Positions 31,397 through 40,165 are shown, numbered from the stretch's first letter. The stretch: DNA of 64,000 bases from Chryseobacterium arachidis (GCF_900129245.1 NZ_FQUT01000009.1:121219-185218), one strand, 5' to 3'. Numbers and translations are program-made. The notes: generated by a model from the sequence alone, not told the origin.

Positions 31397-31854
31397 TATT
31401 TCTTTCTCTTTTTCTTGTAGATCGGCTTATCTTTGGAAAAATAAATACTTCCAATCACATTTTTATCTTCATAAACCCAAACACTTGCATATTTTAATTC
31501 AGGCAGGTTTTCCAGTTTAAAATCGTAGATATAAACATCAACAGGATCATCATACTTAAGATTATCATATTCATAAGCTGAATTAAAATCTAACAGTTCC
31601 ATTTTACCGTTTTCTTCACAGGTTTTTGGAAGTTTTTTATAAAGTTCGGCTTCAATTCTTTTATCAATCAAAAAACCTTTAAATTCACTATAATCTTTAT
31701 TCCGGCACTTTTTAATGTATTCATCAATAAAGCTTTTTCCGACTTCCAGTCTTGCCTGATTAATTTTAGAATCGTCGATTTTCGTATATTTTTTTTGTCC
31801 GAAACCGAAAACAGACAGGCTGATACAACTTATCAGAAGTAATTTTTTCATCAT
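31396..31854 (-). CDS. Hypothetical secreted protein
   Basis: A 152-residue protein with a signal peptide (KKLLLISCISLSVFGFGQ) and a mature part with two cysteines ('IKKCRNKDY', 'PKTCEENGK') and a basic C-terminus (KKKRKK). No family recognised. Two adjacent ATGs are possible (31854 or 31851). It lies 32 bp downstream of the GLPGLI gene in the same direction and may belong to that transcript. Confidence 0.6.
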   Translation of the reverse strand: MMKKLLLISCISLSVFGFGQKKYTKIDDSKINQARLEVGKSFIDEYIKKCRNKDYSEFKGFLIDKRIEAELYKKLPKTCEENGKMELLDFNSAYEYDNLKYDDPVDVYIYDFKLENLPELKYASVWVYEDKNVIGSIYFSKDKPIYKKKRKK

Positions 31855-31885
31855 TTATTTTTTAGTACCACAAAAATAATAATTT

Positions 31886-32704
31886 CTAAGGATAAATAAC
31901 GGCCTTCTCCAGATTGATAGGATTATTATATTTTTTAATATTCTGCCTTAATCGCTCGTTGATTTCACGGTAATTTGCGGGATTTACTTTCGTTCCGTCG
32001 TTCAGGAAAAACTGATCGCTGCTTCTCCCATTTTTAATATAATTCACTGGAGATTCATAGAAAGCGAGTTTTGCTTTTTTATACTTTTCCCAGTCCACAG
32101 GAGCCGCCATTTGTCTTGACATTTCAATAAACTGGTTTTTAGGTGACTTCTCGATAACTGAAGATGTTACCAGCTCAAATCTGTAGTTTTCTTTATCATC
32201 ATAGAGTTCCACAATTAATCCCGGAAGCCCGTGAAACTTGTAAGGTCCTTCCTGAAAAGGAATTTCTTTGGTAAACCAGGCCGTCCAAGTTCTTCCTCCG
32301 AAAGTTGCTGTTGCTTTTTGAAGAGTCAGATCTTTTATTTTTTTGCTTTCATTCGTCAGATTCCATTTTTGTGAGTCTGTAGATTGCAACTTTAAAATGG
32401 TACTGCCTTCCAACAGATCAAATTCATCATACTGATCCGATCCTTTTCTATGGAAAACAATATTTGAGGTATTCAGTTTCTGGCCTTTCGGGAATTCCAA
32501 ATTATTATTAATCAGTGAATCTGCTACAAAGAAATCCCTTGTATAATAGGTTACATTATCTTGATTGATATCAAGATGGTAATTTTCTTTTGTCTGAACC
32601 GTTGAGGTTGAATCTTTCTTGTAAATCACATCATAAATAAAACGGTGGGTCTGCGATTTTGCCAATGCACTCACCATCAAAAAGGTAAAAAGTAGTTTTT
32701 TCAT
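31886..32704 (-). CDS. GLPGLI family protein
   Basis: A 272-residue secreted protein with a signal peptide (KKLLFTFLMVSALAKSQ). It carries the family-naming motif HGLPGLIVEL at about residue 157, preceded by 'TAWFTKEIPFQEGPYKF', and 'RGSDQYDEF'-like strands. GLPGLI proteins are common in Bacteroidetes, envelope-located and of unknown function. Its start is 1 bp from the stop of the upstream 393-residue protein gene, so both are one operon. Confidence 0.92.
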   Translation of the reverse strand: MKKLLFTFLMVSALAKSQTHRFIYDVIYKKDSTSTVQTKENYHLDINQDNVTYYTRDFFVADSLINNNLEFPKGQKLNTSNIVFHRKGSDQYDEFDLLEGSTILKLQSTDSQKWNLTNESKKIKDLTLQKATATFGGRTWTAWFTKEIPFQEGPYKFHGLPGLIVELYDDKENYRFELVTSSVIEKSPKNQFIEMSRQMAAPVDWEKYKKAKLAFYESPVNYIKNGRSSDQFFLNDGTKVNPANYREINERLRQNIKKYNNPINLEKAVIYP

Positions 32705-32705
32705 G

Positions 32706-33884
32706 TTATTTTTCGTTTATAAATTCCTGCTCTTCTTTAGACAATGCTATTTTAGAATCTTTCTGTTCGTGGTTTGGAACGTTTTCCCACATATTTTTAT
32801 GAACATCGATCCTGTTAGCAAGTCCTTTTTCTTTTGTTTCACTGAATGTCTGGAAAGTGATATCACGATCAAAAGTCCTTCTGTGCTTTTCTCCTTTATA
32901 AATGATATAATTATCACTTCGCATCATGGTTTTAGACGGGATATATTTCTTATCTTTCTTATAATAATCGAGGCTCATCATACCGTTTCCGGGCTGAAAC
33001 TGAAATTCTTCACCCGCAGAATTTTTAAGTTTAATGGGAGCAAACTCGCTTTGATCGTATTCAATTTCCAAATGGGTGATTACTTTGTCGGCTTTATGGT
33101 AAAGAAGCTTACCGATCAGTTTTACCCCGGATTTAGTTCTTACCGAAAAATGGATTGTCTGCTCTTCACCATCGTCATTTACAATTCTTCCGGAAGATTT
33201 TGAACCATTAAAATTAATATGATCCACCAGTCTTTTTAAGGTATAATTCATAAAAATAAAACCTATATAATCGTCCGATTTCCCGACCTTTGTTGTGCTT
33301 GTAATCAGAGAATCGTTTACAGGTGCAGATTTAAAAAACCGGATATTGTTAAGTTCAATTTGGATAAATTTTTCGTATTCGTTTCTTAATTTATACTTAT
33401 AATTGTAGAAATTGGATTCCGTCCAAAACTTGGCATCGGCTACCATCAGCAGCTTCAATTCGTTGTCGTACGTATTTTTTTCTTTATAAATAATATTATA
33501 CAGTGAAGGCTTGGAATAATATGTTTTGGTATAGCTTCGATTCACATCTTCAAGCAGTTTCCTGATGTCGATGGTCACAATTTTCACTTCCTGAATATCT
33601 CTGTATAAAGGTTTTAATTTTAGCACAGGAACTATCGTTTCCAGCTTTTCAGACTGATATCCGGTTTTAGAAACTTCGAGATTTTTAGCCTGCTCAGGCA
33701 CCAGTGCAATCCCATCATCATTTGTGTAGATGACTTCGTTGGGTAAAATTATCCTGGTGTTGGCAATCGGTTTTCCATCTTCCGCATCCAATATTTTCAT
33801 GTTTTTCAGACTTTGGGAAAACAGTATTCCATAAAAGAATGTAAAGCCTGCCAAAAGGAGCCTCATTGAGAAATGTTGAATCAT
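32706..33884 (-). CDS. Carboxypeptidase-like regulatory-domain protein
   Basis: A 392-residue secreted protein with a signal peptide ending near 'FFYGILFSQ'. A beta-sandwich of the CarboxypepD_reg type follows ('LKNMKILDAEDGKPIANTRIILPNEVIYTNDDGIALVPE'), then a long domain with a Lys-rich, strand-rich pattern. It is the usual partner of GLPGLI proteins; function unknown. The start is uncertain: ATG at 33884 (used), ATG at 33866, or TTG at 33914. Confidence 0.75.
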   Translation of the reverse strand: MIQHFSMRLLLAGFTFFYGILFSQSLKNMKILDAEDGKPIANTRIILPNEVIYTNDDGIALVPEQAKNLEVSKTGYQSEKLETIVPVLKLKPLYRDIQEVKIVTIDIRKLLEDVNRSYTKTYYSKPSLYNIIYKEKNTYDNELKLLMVADAKFWTESNFYNYKYKLRNEYEKFIQIELNNIRFFKSAPVNDSLITSTTKVGKSDDYIGFIFMNYTLKRLVDHINFNGSKSSGRIVNDDGEEQTIHFSVRTKSGVKLIGKLLYHKADKVITHLEIEYDQSEFAPIKLKNSAGEEFQFQPGNGMMSLDYYKKDKKYIPSKTMMRSDNYIIYKGEKHRRTFDRDITFQTFSETKEKGLANRIDVHKNMWENVPNHEQKDSKIALSKEEQEFINEK

Positions 33885-34069
33885 AAGTAATAATGGTCTT
33901 AAATTTTTTCTCAAAATAAGTCCAATTCCTCAACACAAAAAGAATTAAAAATGATAAAATTTTGATAATTTTTAAATCAAATCTGTTAAGGTTTCACTTC
34001 AATTCTTTAACAACTGAAATGTAAAAGGTATTTTTAGTTAAATATCTCTTAAATTCCACGTACTTTCCA

Positions 34070-34098
34070 TTAAAAATGCCTGTAAATTTTACAGGCAT
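34070..34098 (-). terminator. Terminator of the AraC gene
   Basis: A perfect stem ATGCCTGTAAA/TTTACAGGCAT (34076-34086 with 34088-34098), followed on the minus strand by TTTTTA. It lies just beyond the stop at 34120. Confidence 0.75.
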
Positions 34099-34119
34099 CC
34101 GGTGATTATTTATATAGTT

Positions 34120-35034
34120 TTAATTAAAGGACAGTTTATAGCCCAACGGCGTTGTATTTGTTTTCTTCTTAAATAATTTGCTGAACGATTGCGAGTGCTC
34201 GAAACCCAATTGATACGCAACTTCCGATACTGAAAAATTGGTGGTTGTAAGATATTCTTTTGCCTTTTCGATCAGTTTCTCATGAATATGCTGCTGGGCA
34301 TTCTGTCCCGTAAGATTCCGGAGCATATCACTCAGATAATGGGTAGACAAATGAAGCTCAGATGCTAAAAATTCTACCGTCGGAAGCCCCTTCATCAATG
34401 TATCCTGATTGCTGAAATAATTTTCCAGTACCTCGTCCATTTTAGACAGAAGATCGTGATTAACCGCTTTTCTGGTAATGAACTGTCTTTTATAGAAACG
34501 GTTGCTGTAATTAAGTAAAACTTCAATGTATGAAATAATGACATCCTGGCTTACTTCATCAATCGCTGTATTCAGCTCGTCATTAATGTTGTTCATCAAT
34601 CCTACGACTGTATCCTTTTCTTTTTCAGACAGATGCAATGCCTCATTCGTATCGTAGGAAAAGAAACCGTATTTTTTCATGTTTTTGGCTAAAGGATAAT
34701 TCCTTAAAAACTCAGGATGAATAAATAACGTATACCCATGATACTCGGCATCTGTATCGGTAAACAAAATCTGGTTAGGAGCTGTAAACATCATTCCGCC
34801 TTCATTGAAATCATAATATCCCTGGCCATAGCCCATTTTTCCATTTTCAGAAAACTTGTAGGAAATTTTGTAAAAACCCAGCATAAAACTTCGGACAAGA
34901 AAGTTTTTATCCACCATCATTTTTGTATTATCCACCAGACTGATCAACGGGTGTAGCGGCTTCTGAATATTCAAAATCTGATGGAGCTCAGAAATAGACA
35001 AAATTTTTACCGGAGAATGATCCTTCTTTTCCAT
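34120..35034 (-). CDS. AraC-family transcriptional regulator
   Basis: A 304-residue regulator. The N-terminal cupin-like ligand domain (about 20-170) is followed by a C-terminal double HTH (about 200-304: 'TVEFLASELHLSTHYLSDMLRNLTGQNAQQHIHEKLIEKAKEYL', 'SVSEVAYQLGFEHSQSFSKLFKKKTNTTPLGYK'). It is on the same strand as the SDR gene, 130 bp downstream. Two direct GCCAAAAYGGA repeats 21 bp apart upstream of that SDR (36020-36051) are good candidates for its binding site. Confidence 0.92.
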   Translation of the reverse strand: MEKKDHSPVKILSISELHQILNIQKPLHPLISLVDNTKMMVDKNFLVRSFMLGFYKISYKFSENGKMGYGQGYYDFNEGGMMFTAPNQILFTDTDAEYHGYTLFIHPEFLRNYPLAKNMKKYGFFSYDTNEALHLSEKEKDTVVGLMNNINDELNTAIDEVSQDVIISYIEVLLNYSNRFYKRQFITRKAVNHDLLSKMDEVLENYFSNQDTLMKGLPTVEFLASELHLSTHYLSDMLRNLTGQNAQQHIHEKLIEKAKEYLTTTNFSVSEVAYQLGFEHSQSFSKLFKKKTNTTPLGYKLSFN

Positions 35035-35163
35035 AATTTAAAGTTACGATTTAAGTTTTAAAATTGATGTATTATTGAATAGGTGAGGTCAGAATATTTG
35101 TAAAACTACGCTGCAAATTTTGATTCAAAACCTATAACTCTACACGCTCTAACCCATTTTCGA

Positions 35164-35961
35164 TTAAATAAACTGTTTCCCGAATTCTGCTCTGAATGCT
35201 TCTGCTCCCATTTCAAGACGCTGCTTATACAATGCCTGCGCATCCTGTCCTGCAACATATCTCAATTGTTTTTTACCATCAGTTGCAGCTTCATACACCA
35301 CTTCTGCAATAACTTCCGGTTCGGAAGCTCCTTCCATCATCGCATCGGTACTAGACATCATTTTATCGATCATTGCCTGATATTCAGGCTGTGTTCCCAA
35401 ATCTAGTGACCGGCTGATAAAGTCTGTTTTAATTCCGCCGGGAGATACTGTTTTCACCTCTACCCCAAATGTGTTTAATTCGTACGCCAGACTTTCGCTC
35501 CAACCTTCCAGCGCCCATTTTGTTGCATGATAAGTAGATCCTAGAGGAAACGCCAATAAACCTCCAATTGAAGTAGTCGTGATAAACATTCCGCTTTTTC
35601 TTTCTCTGAAATAAGGAATAAATTCTTTGGTGACACGGATTACTCCTAATAAATTGGTATCCAGCTGTCTAATGACCTGATCGTCGCTCAACGCTTCCAA
35701 CGGCCCTATTAATCCATAGCCCGCATTATTAAAAACCAAATCAATACTGCTGATTTCCAACGCTTTTTGTACTGTAGATTTTATTTGTTCCAGATTGGTA
35801 ACATCTAATGGAAGCAGTGTAACGTTTTCCAGTTGTGCCAGTTCTGTTTCTGCTTCCGGATTTCTCATGGTTACGATAACATTCCATCCTCTGCTTTGAA
35901 ATAGTTTTGCGGTTGTTTTTCCTAATCCTGTAGAAGCTCCTGTAATGAAGATTGTTTTCAT
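35164..35961 (-). CDS. SDR family NAD(P)-dependent oxidoreductase
   Basis: A 265-residue classical short-chain dehydrogenase. Motifs are TGASTGLGKTTAK (cofactor, residues 7-19), 'NNAGYG' near residue 80, the catalytic Ser in 'ITTTSIGG' and Tyr-Lys in 'YHATKWALEG' (near 150-154). The substrate is unknown. It is transcribed towards the AraC gene and divergently from a VOC-family gene, with the AraC-type repeats between them. Confidence 0.92.
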   Translation of the reverse strand: MKTIFITGASTGLGKTTAKLFQSRGWNVIVTMRNPEAETELAQLENVTLLPLDVTNLEQIKSTVQKALEISSIDLVFNNAGYGLIGPLEALSDDQVIRQLDTNLLGVIRVTKEFIPYFRERKSGMFITTTSIGGLLAFPLGSTYHATKWALEGWSESLAYELNTFGVEVKTVSPGGIKTDFISRSLDLGTQPEYQAMIDKMMSSTDAMMEGASEPEVIAEVVYEAATDGKKQLRYVAGQDAQALYKQRLEMGAEAFRAEFGKQFI

Positions 35962-36019
35962 TTTTTTGTTGTTTAAAAATTACATGACAAAGGTCTTCAC
36001 TTAGCAAAAGATTAAAGTT

Positions 36020-36051
36020 GCCAAAACGGATATTGCTGTAGCCAAAATGGA
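36020..36051. promoter_or_regulatory. Direct repeat GCCAAAAYGGA, likely AraC binding sites
   Basis: GCCAAAACGGA at 36020-36030 and GCCAAAATGGA at 36041-36051, start to start 21 bp, two helical turns. That geometry fits an AraC-family dimer. The site lies between the divergent SDR and VOC genes. Confidence 0.6.
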
Positions 36052-36120
36052 AAATGCCTAACTTTATATAAGATAATGAAAATTTTCGCCTTTAATATTA
36101 CACCCATTAAATCTAACAAT

Positions 36121-36519
36121 ATGAAAACAAAACAAATCTGGGCAAACCTTGCGGTAGCCAACATTCAAAGAACGAACAGGTTTTATTCTCAATTAGGTTT
36201 CCAGCCCAACAGTGAGATAAATTCTGAGGAGATGACAAGTTTTTCCTTTGGTGAAAATCATTTTATCATTAATTTTTTTCTGAAAGAAATTATTCAAAAA
36301 AATACCAAAACAGAATTTATTGATCTTACTACAGGTATTGAGACAGTATTCAGCCTTTCCGCCGACAGCAGAAATGAAGTTGATGAATGGAGAGAAGCCA
36401 TACAGAATGCAGGTGGAAAAATTTCTGCTGAACCCTATGAAATTGGTCAAGGATACACTTTTGTATTTTCCGACCCCGATGGACATACATTTAATGTCTT
36501 GTACTGGCCGGGAATGTAA
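36121..36519 (+). CDS. VOC family (glyoxalase/bleomycin-resistance-like) protein
   Basis: A 132-residue metal-fold protein with two beta-alpha-beta-beta-beta repeats: 'WANLAVANIQRTNRFYSQLGF' at the N-terminus and 'GQGYTFVFSDPDGHTFNVLYWPG' at the C-terminus, both characteristic of VOC proteins. Function could be lyase, dioxygenase or antibiotic-binding. The ATG at 36121 starts at the conserved strand; an upstream ATG at 36076 adds 15 poor residues. It faces the SDR gene divergently. Confidence 0.8.
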   Translation: MKTKQIWANLAVANIQRTNRFYSQLGFQPNSEINSEEMTSFSFGENHFIINFFLKEIIQKNTKTEFIDLTTGIETVFSLSADSRNEVDEWREAIQNAGGKISAEPYEIGQGYTFVFSDPDGHTFNVLYWPGM

Positions 36520-36585
36520 AATCATTATTTTTCAGCTAAAAAGTCAGAAAAGGAATCCTCCCATTTCTGACTTATAAGATGATAT

Positions 36586-37791
36586 TTATCGGTCTAATTG
36601 CACAGCTAATTTTCGATATCTATTGAACAATACAAAGGTTAAAAATAAAATAACAATTAATGAAATATTGGCTATCCCCAGCAATGTCTGGCTTTTAACG
36701 GCGTACAGATTGGCAAAACCATAGCTTACCAAAGAACTGATAATGTATAAAAGTCCGCCCGTTAATCCGCTTGCAATCCCTGCATTTTTAGTAAAACGGC
36801 TTAAACAATAAGCATACACTACATTAAAAATAAATCCTCCAGCCATGTGAATTCCAATCGTAAAGCCAACCAAAGTAAAAATATTGGCTCCGAAGGGAAC
36901 AGTCGTAATCATGAGTACAACCAAAACCGTCTGAATAATAATTGCGGAAATTACTTTTTGGGCCAATGGTTTGCTGATCATGGATTTGGCAATAATTCCA
37001 CCTGTCATTAATGATAACCCAGACAATAAAGAACTATAACCTGTGGCGACAGAAGAATATCCCAACACTCTTTCAATAATAAACGGACTTGATAAACTGT
37101 ACACCACAACCAATCCGAAACTGATGCCCAAAATACCGATTCCTAATGTGAAATCAGCAGTTTTTAGCTTTTTGATATAAGTTTCTGTAATGGTTTGAAC
37201 CTTAAATGGATGATAATATTTCAAAGTTTCGCCGCTGTAGATTAATTCTAACAGTAAAAACACCAGTGATAATATTCCCAAAAAGTAGAAGTTGGAACGC
37301 CATCCGAAAAGATCCTGCAAATAGCCACCTAAAAACGGAGCAAGAATGGGTGCAGAAGCCCAGATGATAGAAAACATGCTGATATAGTTTTTCAGTTTTT
37401 CTCCTGAATAAAGATCAACGAAATACGCTCTTTTACCCACCACAATAAATGCAATAGCTATCCCCTGAATAATCCTCATTGCATAAATGACATAAATATC
37501 CGGAACCCAAGCAATGATAAAACTTGTGATGAAAAATATGGCCAAAGAGGCAACAGCCACCTTATAACGGCCGAAACTGTCGATAATACTTCCGATAAAG
37601 ATCTGGCTGATACCATTGCTAAACATAAACAGCACCAACGAAAGCTGAATGGCTGCCGAAGAAACATGTAAATCCTTCGCCATCGCAGGCAGAGAAGGTA
37701 AATAAATATCTGTAGCAAACCCTGATAACGGAATCAGCCCAAGGGCAAGAAATGTACTAAACCCTTTATGATTAATGTCTAAATTTCTCAT
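36586..37791 (-). CDS. Bcr/CflA-family MFS drug-efflux transporter
   Basis: A 401-residue inner-membrane antiporter with about 12 hydrophobic helices. 'GLIPLSGFATDIYLPSLPAMAKDL' near residues 17-40 is the hallmark of the Bcr/CflA group (D-x-Y-L-P-A-l-P). 'DSFGRYKVAVAS' is the MFS loop 2-3 motif. It exports drugs by proton exchange; actual substrates unknown. The tetR gene lies just upstream on the same strand, and a palindrome ACCGATCGGT sits in the gap. Confidence 0.9.
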   Translation of the reverse strand: MRNLDINHKGFSTFLALGLIPLSGFATDIYLPSLPAMAKDLHVSSAAIQLSLVLFMFSNGISQIFIGSIIDSFGRYKVAVASLAIFFITSFIIAWVPDIYVIYAMRIIQGIAIAFIVVGKRAYFVDLYSGEKLKNYISMFSIIWASAPILAPFLGGYLQDLFGWRSNFYFLGILSLVFLLLELIYSGETLKYYHPFKVQTITETYIKKLKTADFTLGIGILGISFGLVVVYSLSSPFIIERVLGYSSVATGYSSLLSGLSLMTGGIIAKSMISKPLAQKVISAIIIQTVLVVLMITTVPFGANIFTLVGFTIGIHMAGGFIFNVVYAYCLSRFTKNAGIASGLTGGLLYIISSLVSYGFANLYAVKSQTLLGIANISLIVILFLTFVLFNRYRKLAVQLDR

Positions 37792-37819
37792 TCTATTAAA
37801 ATTAAATTTTTAAATTAAA

Positions 37820-37833
37820 AGACCGATCGGTCT
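37820..37833. promoter_or_regulatory. TetR operator upstream of the MFS gene
   Basis: A perfect 14-bp palindrome AGACCGATCGGTCT. A near copy (AGACCGTTCGGTTT) overlaps the tetR promoter at 38459-38472. Confidence 0.75.
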
Positions 37834-37851
37834 GTATTTTGGTAAAAAATT

Positions 37852-38430
37852 TTAAATCGAATGCGATTCAAAATCTTTTTTTATTGTTTCTATAACTGTC
37901 TGCATGACTTCATCAGAATCCATAATTCTCCGGCACATAATCGCTCCTTCAATCATGGCAAAAACTTTGGTGCTGAAGATATGTACATTGAGATCCTTGG
38001 ATATTTCACGATGCTCAATACCAAAAACTGCAATTTCGGCAATCCTGTTTCGGGCAGAAGAAATGGATTTGTTCACCCTTGCCTTAATTTCGGGATGTGT
38101 GTCATCTGCTTCGATTCCAAAATTTAAAATTGGGCAACCACCATCAAGACTCCTGTTTTTATAAACATCCAAAAGATTATCTAATTTTTCCTTTGCTGTT
38201 TTTCCAGCTTTTACCGCTTCATTTAACCTTCCTGCCAATTGAGATGACAGGTAAGAATAAGCTTCTTTGCAGATTTCGTCCTTACTTTCAAAATTGCCGT
38301 AAATTCCACCTTTGGCAAGCTTGGTCGCCTCCATGATATCGGACATTGAAGTTCCTGCCATCCCTTTTTTATTGATAATTGGAGCTGCTGTCTCGATAAT
38401 GAATTGCTTTGTTCTTTCTGCCTTACTCAC
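37852..38430 (-). CDS. TetR-family transcriptional repressor
   Basis: A 192-residue regulator. The N-terminal HTH is at about residues 10-50 ('IIETAAPIINKKGMAGTSMSDIMEATKLAKGGIYGNFESKDEI'), and the ligand domain follows ('GCPILNFGIEADDTHPEIKARV'), which resembles the AcrR/YxaF group. The likely targets are its own promoter and the MFS gene, both bearing ACCGNNCGGT sites. Inducer unknown. Confidence 0.9.
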   Translation of the reverse strand: MSKAERTKQFIIETAAPIINKKGMAGTSMSDIMEATKLAKGGIYGNFESKDEICKEAYSYLSSQLAGRLNEAVKAGKTAKEKLDNLLDVYKNRSLDGGCPILNFGIEADDTHPEIKARVNKSISSARNRIAEIAVFGIEHREISKDLNVHIFSTKVFAMIEGAIMCRRIMDSDEVMQTVIETIKKDFESHSI

Positions 38431-38451
38431 GATGATTTATTTTTAACAATG

Positions 38452-38472
38452 CAAATTTAGACCGTTCGGTTT
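38452..38472 (-). promoter_or_regulatory. tetR promoter with overlapping operator
   Basis: On the minus strand AAACCGAACGGTCT (38472-38459) runs straight into the -7 box TAAATTTG (38459-38452), sharing a base. A repressor here would occlude the promoter, pointing to autorepression. Confidence 0.7.
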
Positions 38473-38548
38473 AAATTTACAACTATTTTGATCATTTTTA
38501 TATCAAATTAAAACTTAAAATACTATTAATCAAATCTATATAAATTAA

Positions 38549-38577
38549 AAACCGAAGATCCACAGATCTCCGGTAAA
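38549..38577 (-). terminator. Terminator of the DsbA-like gene
   Basis: Stem ACCG-AGATC/GATCT-CGGT (38551-38560 with 38565-38574, one mismatch), CACA loop, T-run on the minus strand. Confidence 0.7.
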
Positions 38578-38605
38578 AAATTTGCTAAATATTAATGAAA
38601 TTAAT

Positions 38606-39607
38606 TTACGATTTCAGGGTCCAGATAGAACCGTTTTTTGTGGTTAATTTCTCAAGATTTCCTTTAGAAGCAAGTTCGTTTAACAACTGCTCGCTTTCTT
38701 TTCTCGGAGTTCCTGATAATTCTGAAAACTCTTTCGCCGTAAGCGAATTATACTTTGCAAAAAGACTTTCCCAGTTTTTAGAATATTCAGATTTTTTGGT
38801 GTCCGAATTTACTCTTAAAATAGCCGTTTCATAGAATGCATAAGGCTTTGAACCATACACAATCTCTTTGCTTCCTGCTTCATTGGTAAAGAACATGGTA
38901 GGGAAACCACGAACCCCCATTTCTCTTGCCAATTTCAGATCTTCCTGGAAAAGTTCTTTTCCTCTTCCTTCAAAATCTGCTTTTAATTTGTCGGTATCCA
39001 AACCAACTTTCTTAGCTGCCGCTAAGATATGCTCCCATTTTGCGATATTTTTTTTCTTTAAAAACACCATTTCACGAAGCTCTCTCATAAATTCGATCGC
39101 TTTTTTATTATCCTGAATCTGTGCTGCTTTAAAAGCAATAGAAGGCGGATAAGAAGAATCCAAAGGATCCTGCAGCCATACATCTCCGTCGATCGGCATA
39201 TCGTAATATACACTTACTTCATCCCAGTGGTGTGCCACGTCTGAAGGTTTGCTGATCCCGCCGCTGTTATAGCTCCAATCCGGAAGAAGACCTCCCATTC
39301 GGTACTCTATATCAACATTGTTCCCGTATTCTAATTTCAGCTTTCTCAACTGAGGCTCGATTCCCCAGCATGAAGAACAGATAGGATCTGTAAAATAAAT
39401 AACTTTTACAGGTTTTTCATTAGCCTTTACATCGATATTCCCGAATTCATTTTTTTCTCCGGGAACTTCACAAATTCCTGTAGCAGGATCGCATAATAGC
39501 GGGTTTGTTGCTTTATTTTCCATTTTCTTACTTTTATCACTTTGTCCGTTGCAACTGCCCAGCGTTGCGGTGAGGAACAAAAATGTTAGTATTTTGTAAT
39601 TTATCAT
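38606..39607 (-). CDS. DsbA-family thiol-disulfide lipoprotein
   Basis: A 333-residue envelope protein. Lipobox LGSC (Cys19) anchors it. 'CDPATGICEVPG' adds C39 and C46, and the active site is CSSC (C77/C80) in 'YFTDPICSSCWGIEPQL'. A helical insertion follows, then a cis-Pro region 'VRGFPTMFFTN' near residue 225. The C-terminal 80 residues contain a winged-helix-like segment ('KYNSLTAKEFSELSGTPRKESEQLLNELASKGNLEKL'). It is the FrnE/YjbH-like branch of DsbA. Transcribed divergently from an HxlR regulator that probably controls it. Confidence 0.82.
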   Translation of the reverse strand: MINYKILTFLFLTATLGSCNGQSDKSKKMENKATNPLLCDPATGICEVPGEKNEFGNIDVKANEKPVKVIYFTDPICSSCWGIEPQLRKLKLEYGNNVDIEYRMGGLLPDWSYNSGGISKPSDVAHHWDEVSVYYDMPIDGDVWLQDPLDSSYPPSIAFKAAQIQDNKKAIEFMRELREMVFLKKKNIAKWEHILAAAKKVGLDTDKLKADFEGRGKELFQEDLKLAREMGVRGFPTMFFTNEAGSKEIVYGSKPYAFYETAILRVNSDTKKSEYSKNWESLFAKYNSLTAKEFSELSGTPRKESEQLLNELASKGNLEKLTTKNGSIWTLKS

Positions 39608-39676
39608 TTTTTGTGATGATAAGGTTTATACATCTTTATGTTTAGTTACAAAACTAATAATTAATGACCATACTTT

Positions 39677-39708
39677 GGTAATGAATTACCTTTTGGAAAC
39701 CGGTTTCC
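39677..39708. promoter_or_regulatory. Paired palindromes between the DsbA-like gene and hxlR
   Basis: GGTAATGAATTACC (39677-39690) and GGAAACCGGTTTCC (39695-39708) are two 14-bp inverted repeats 18 bp apart centre to centre, in the divergent promoter region. A half-site GAGGAAACT follows at 39711. The first has a 2-bp spacer and the second is continuous. Confidence 0.6.
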
Positions 39709-39773
39709 TTGAGGAAACTACTCCAACTAATTTTCTTATCTTTACAAAATAACAATTTCACAGTCTGAAAATC

Positions 39774-40133
39774 ATGAAAAAGGAAGCCAATCTTAATACT
39801 TCAGTTATTTGCAGAAACAGAATGAATGCCATCAAAGATTCTATGGAAATCTTATCCGGAAAATGGAAATTCCACATTTTAGGGACACTGATGCAGAGTG
39901 AGAAAATGCGTTTTATGGATCTTTTGAGAGAAATTGATGGTATTGCCGCCAAAATGCTTTCAAAAGAACTTCAGGATATGGAAATCAATCATCTGATCAA
40001 GCGTACGGTTCTGGATACTAAACCCGTGACCGTAGAATATGAAGTAACTGAGTACGGAAAAACCATTGAACCGATTATTGATGAAATTGCAAAATGGGGA
40101 ATTGAATACAGGAAATCCTTATATCAAAAATAA
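39774..40133 (+). CDS. HxlR-family transcriptional regulator
   Basis: A 119-residue winged-helix protein with the family core 'SMEILSGKWKFHILGTLMQSEKMRFMDLLREIDGIAAKMLSKELQDMEINHLIKRTV' (about residues 23-80) and 'VTVEYEVTEYGKTIEPIIDEIAKWG'. The N-terminal Cys ('SVICRNRM', C13) is the kind of cysteine used by redox-sensing HxlR/QorR proteins; sensing here is inferred. It is divergent from a DsbA-like thiol protein. Confidence 0.9.
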   Translation: MKKEANLNTSVICRNRMNAIKDSMEILSGKWKFHILGTLMQSEKMRFMDLLREIDGIAAKMLSKELQDMEINHLIKRTVLDTKPVTVEYEVTEYGKTIEPIIDEIAKWGIEYRKSLYQK

Positions 40134-40134
40134 A

Positions 40135-40165
40135 AACCGACAAGTCCGTTGTCGGTTGAAAAAAC
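40135..40165 (-). terminator. Hairpin with minus-strand T-run
   Basis: Perfect 9-bp stem AACCGACAA/TTGTCGGTT (40135-40143 with 40149-40157). The T-run is on the minus strand, so it would stop transcripts coming from the endonuclease V-like gene, 190 bp away, or serve as an mRNA-end hairpin for hxlR. Confidence 0.5.

Noticed and set aside
32703..33203. 166-residue open frame opposite the CarboxypepD_reg-type gene
   Set aside because: Antisense to a well-supported secreted protein; Phe/Ile-rich translation is a typical shadow.
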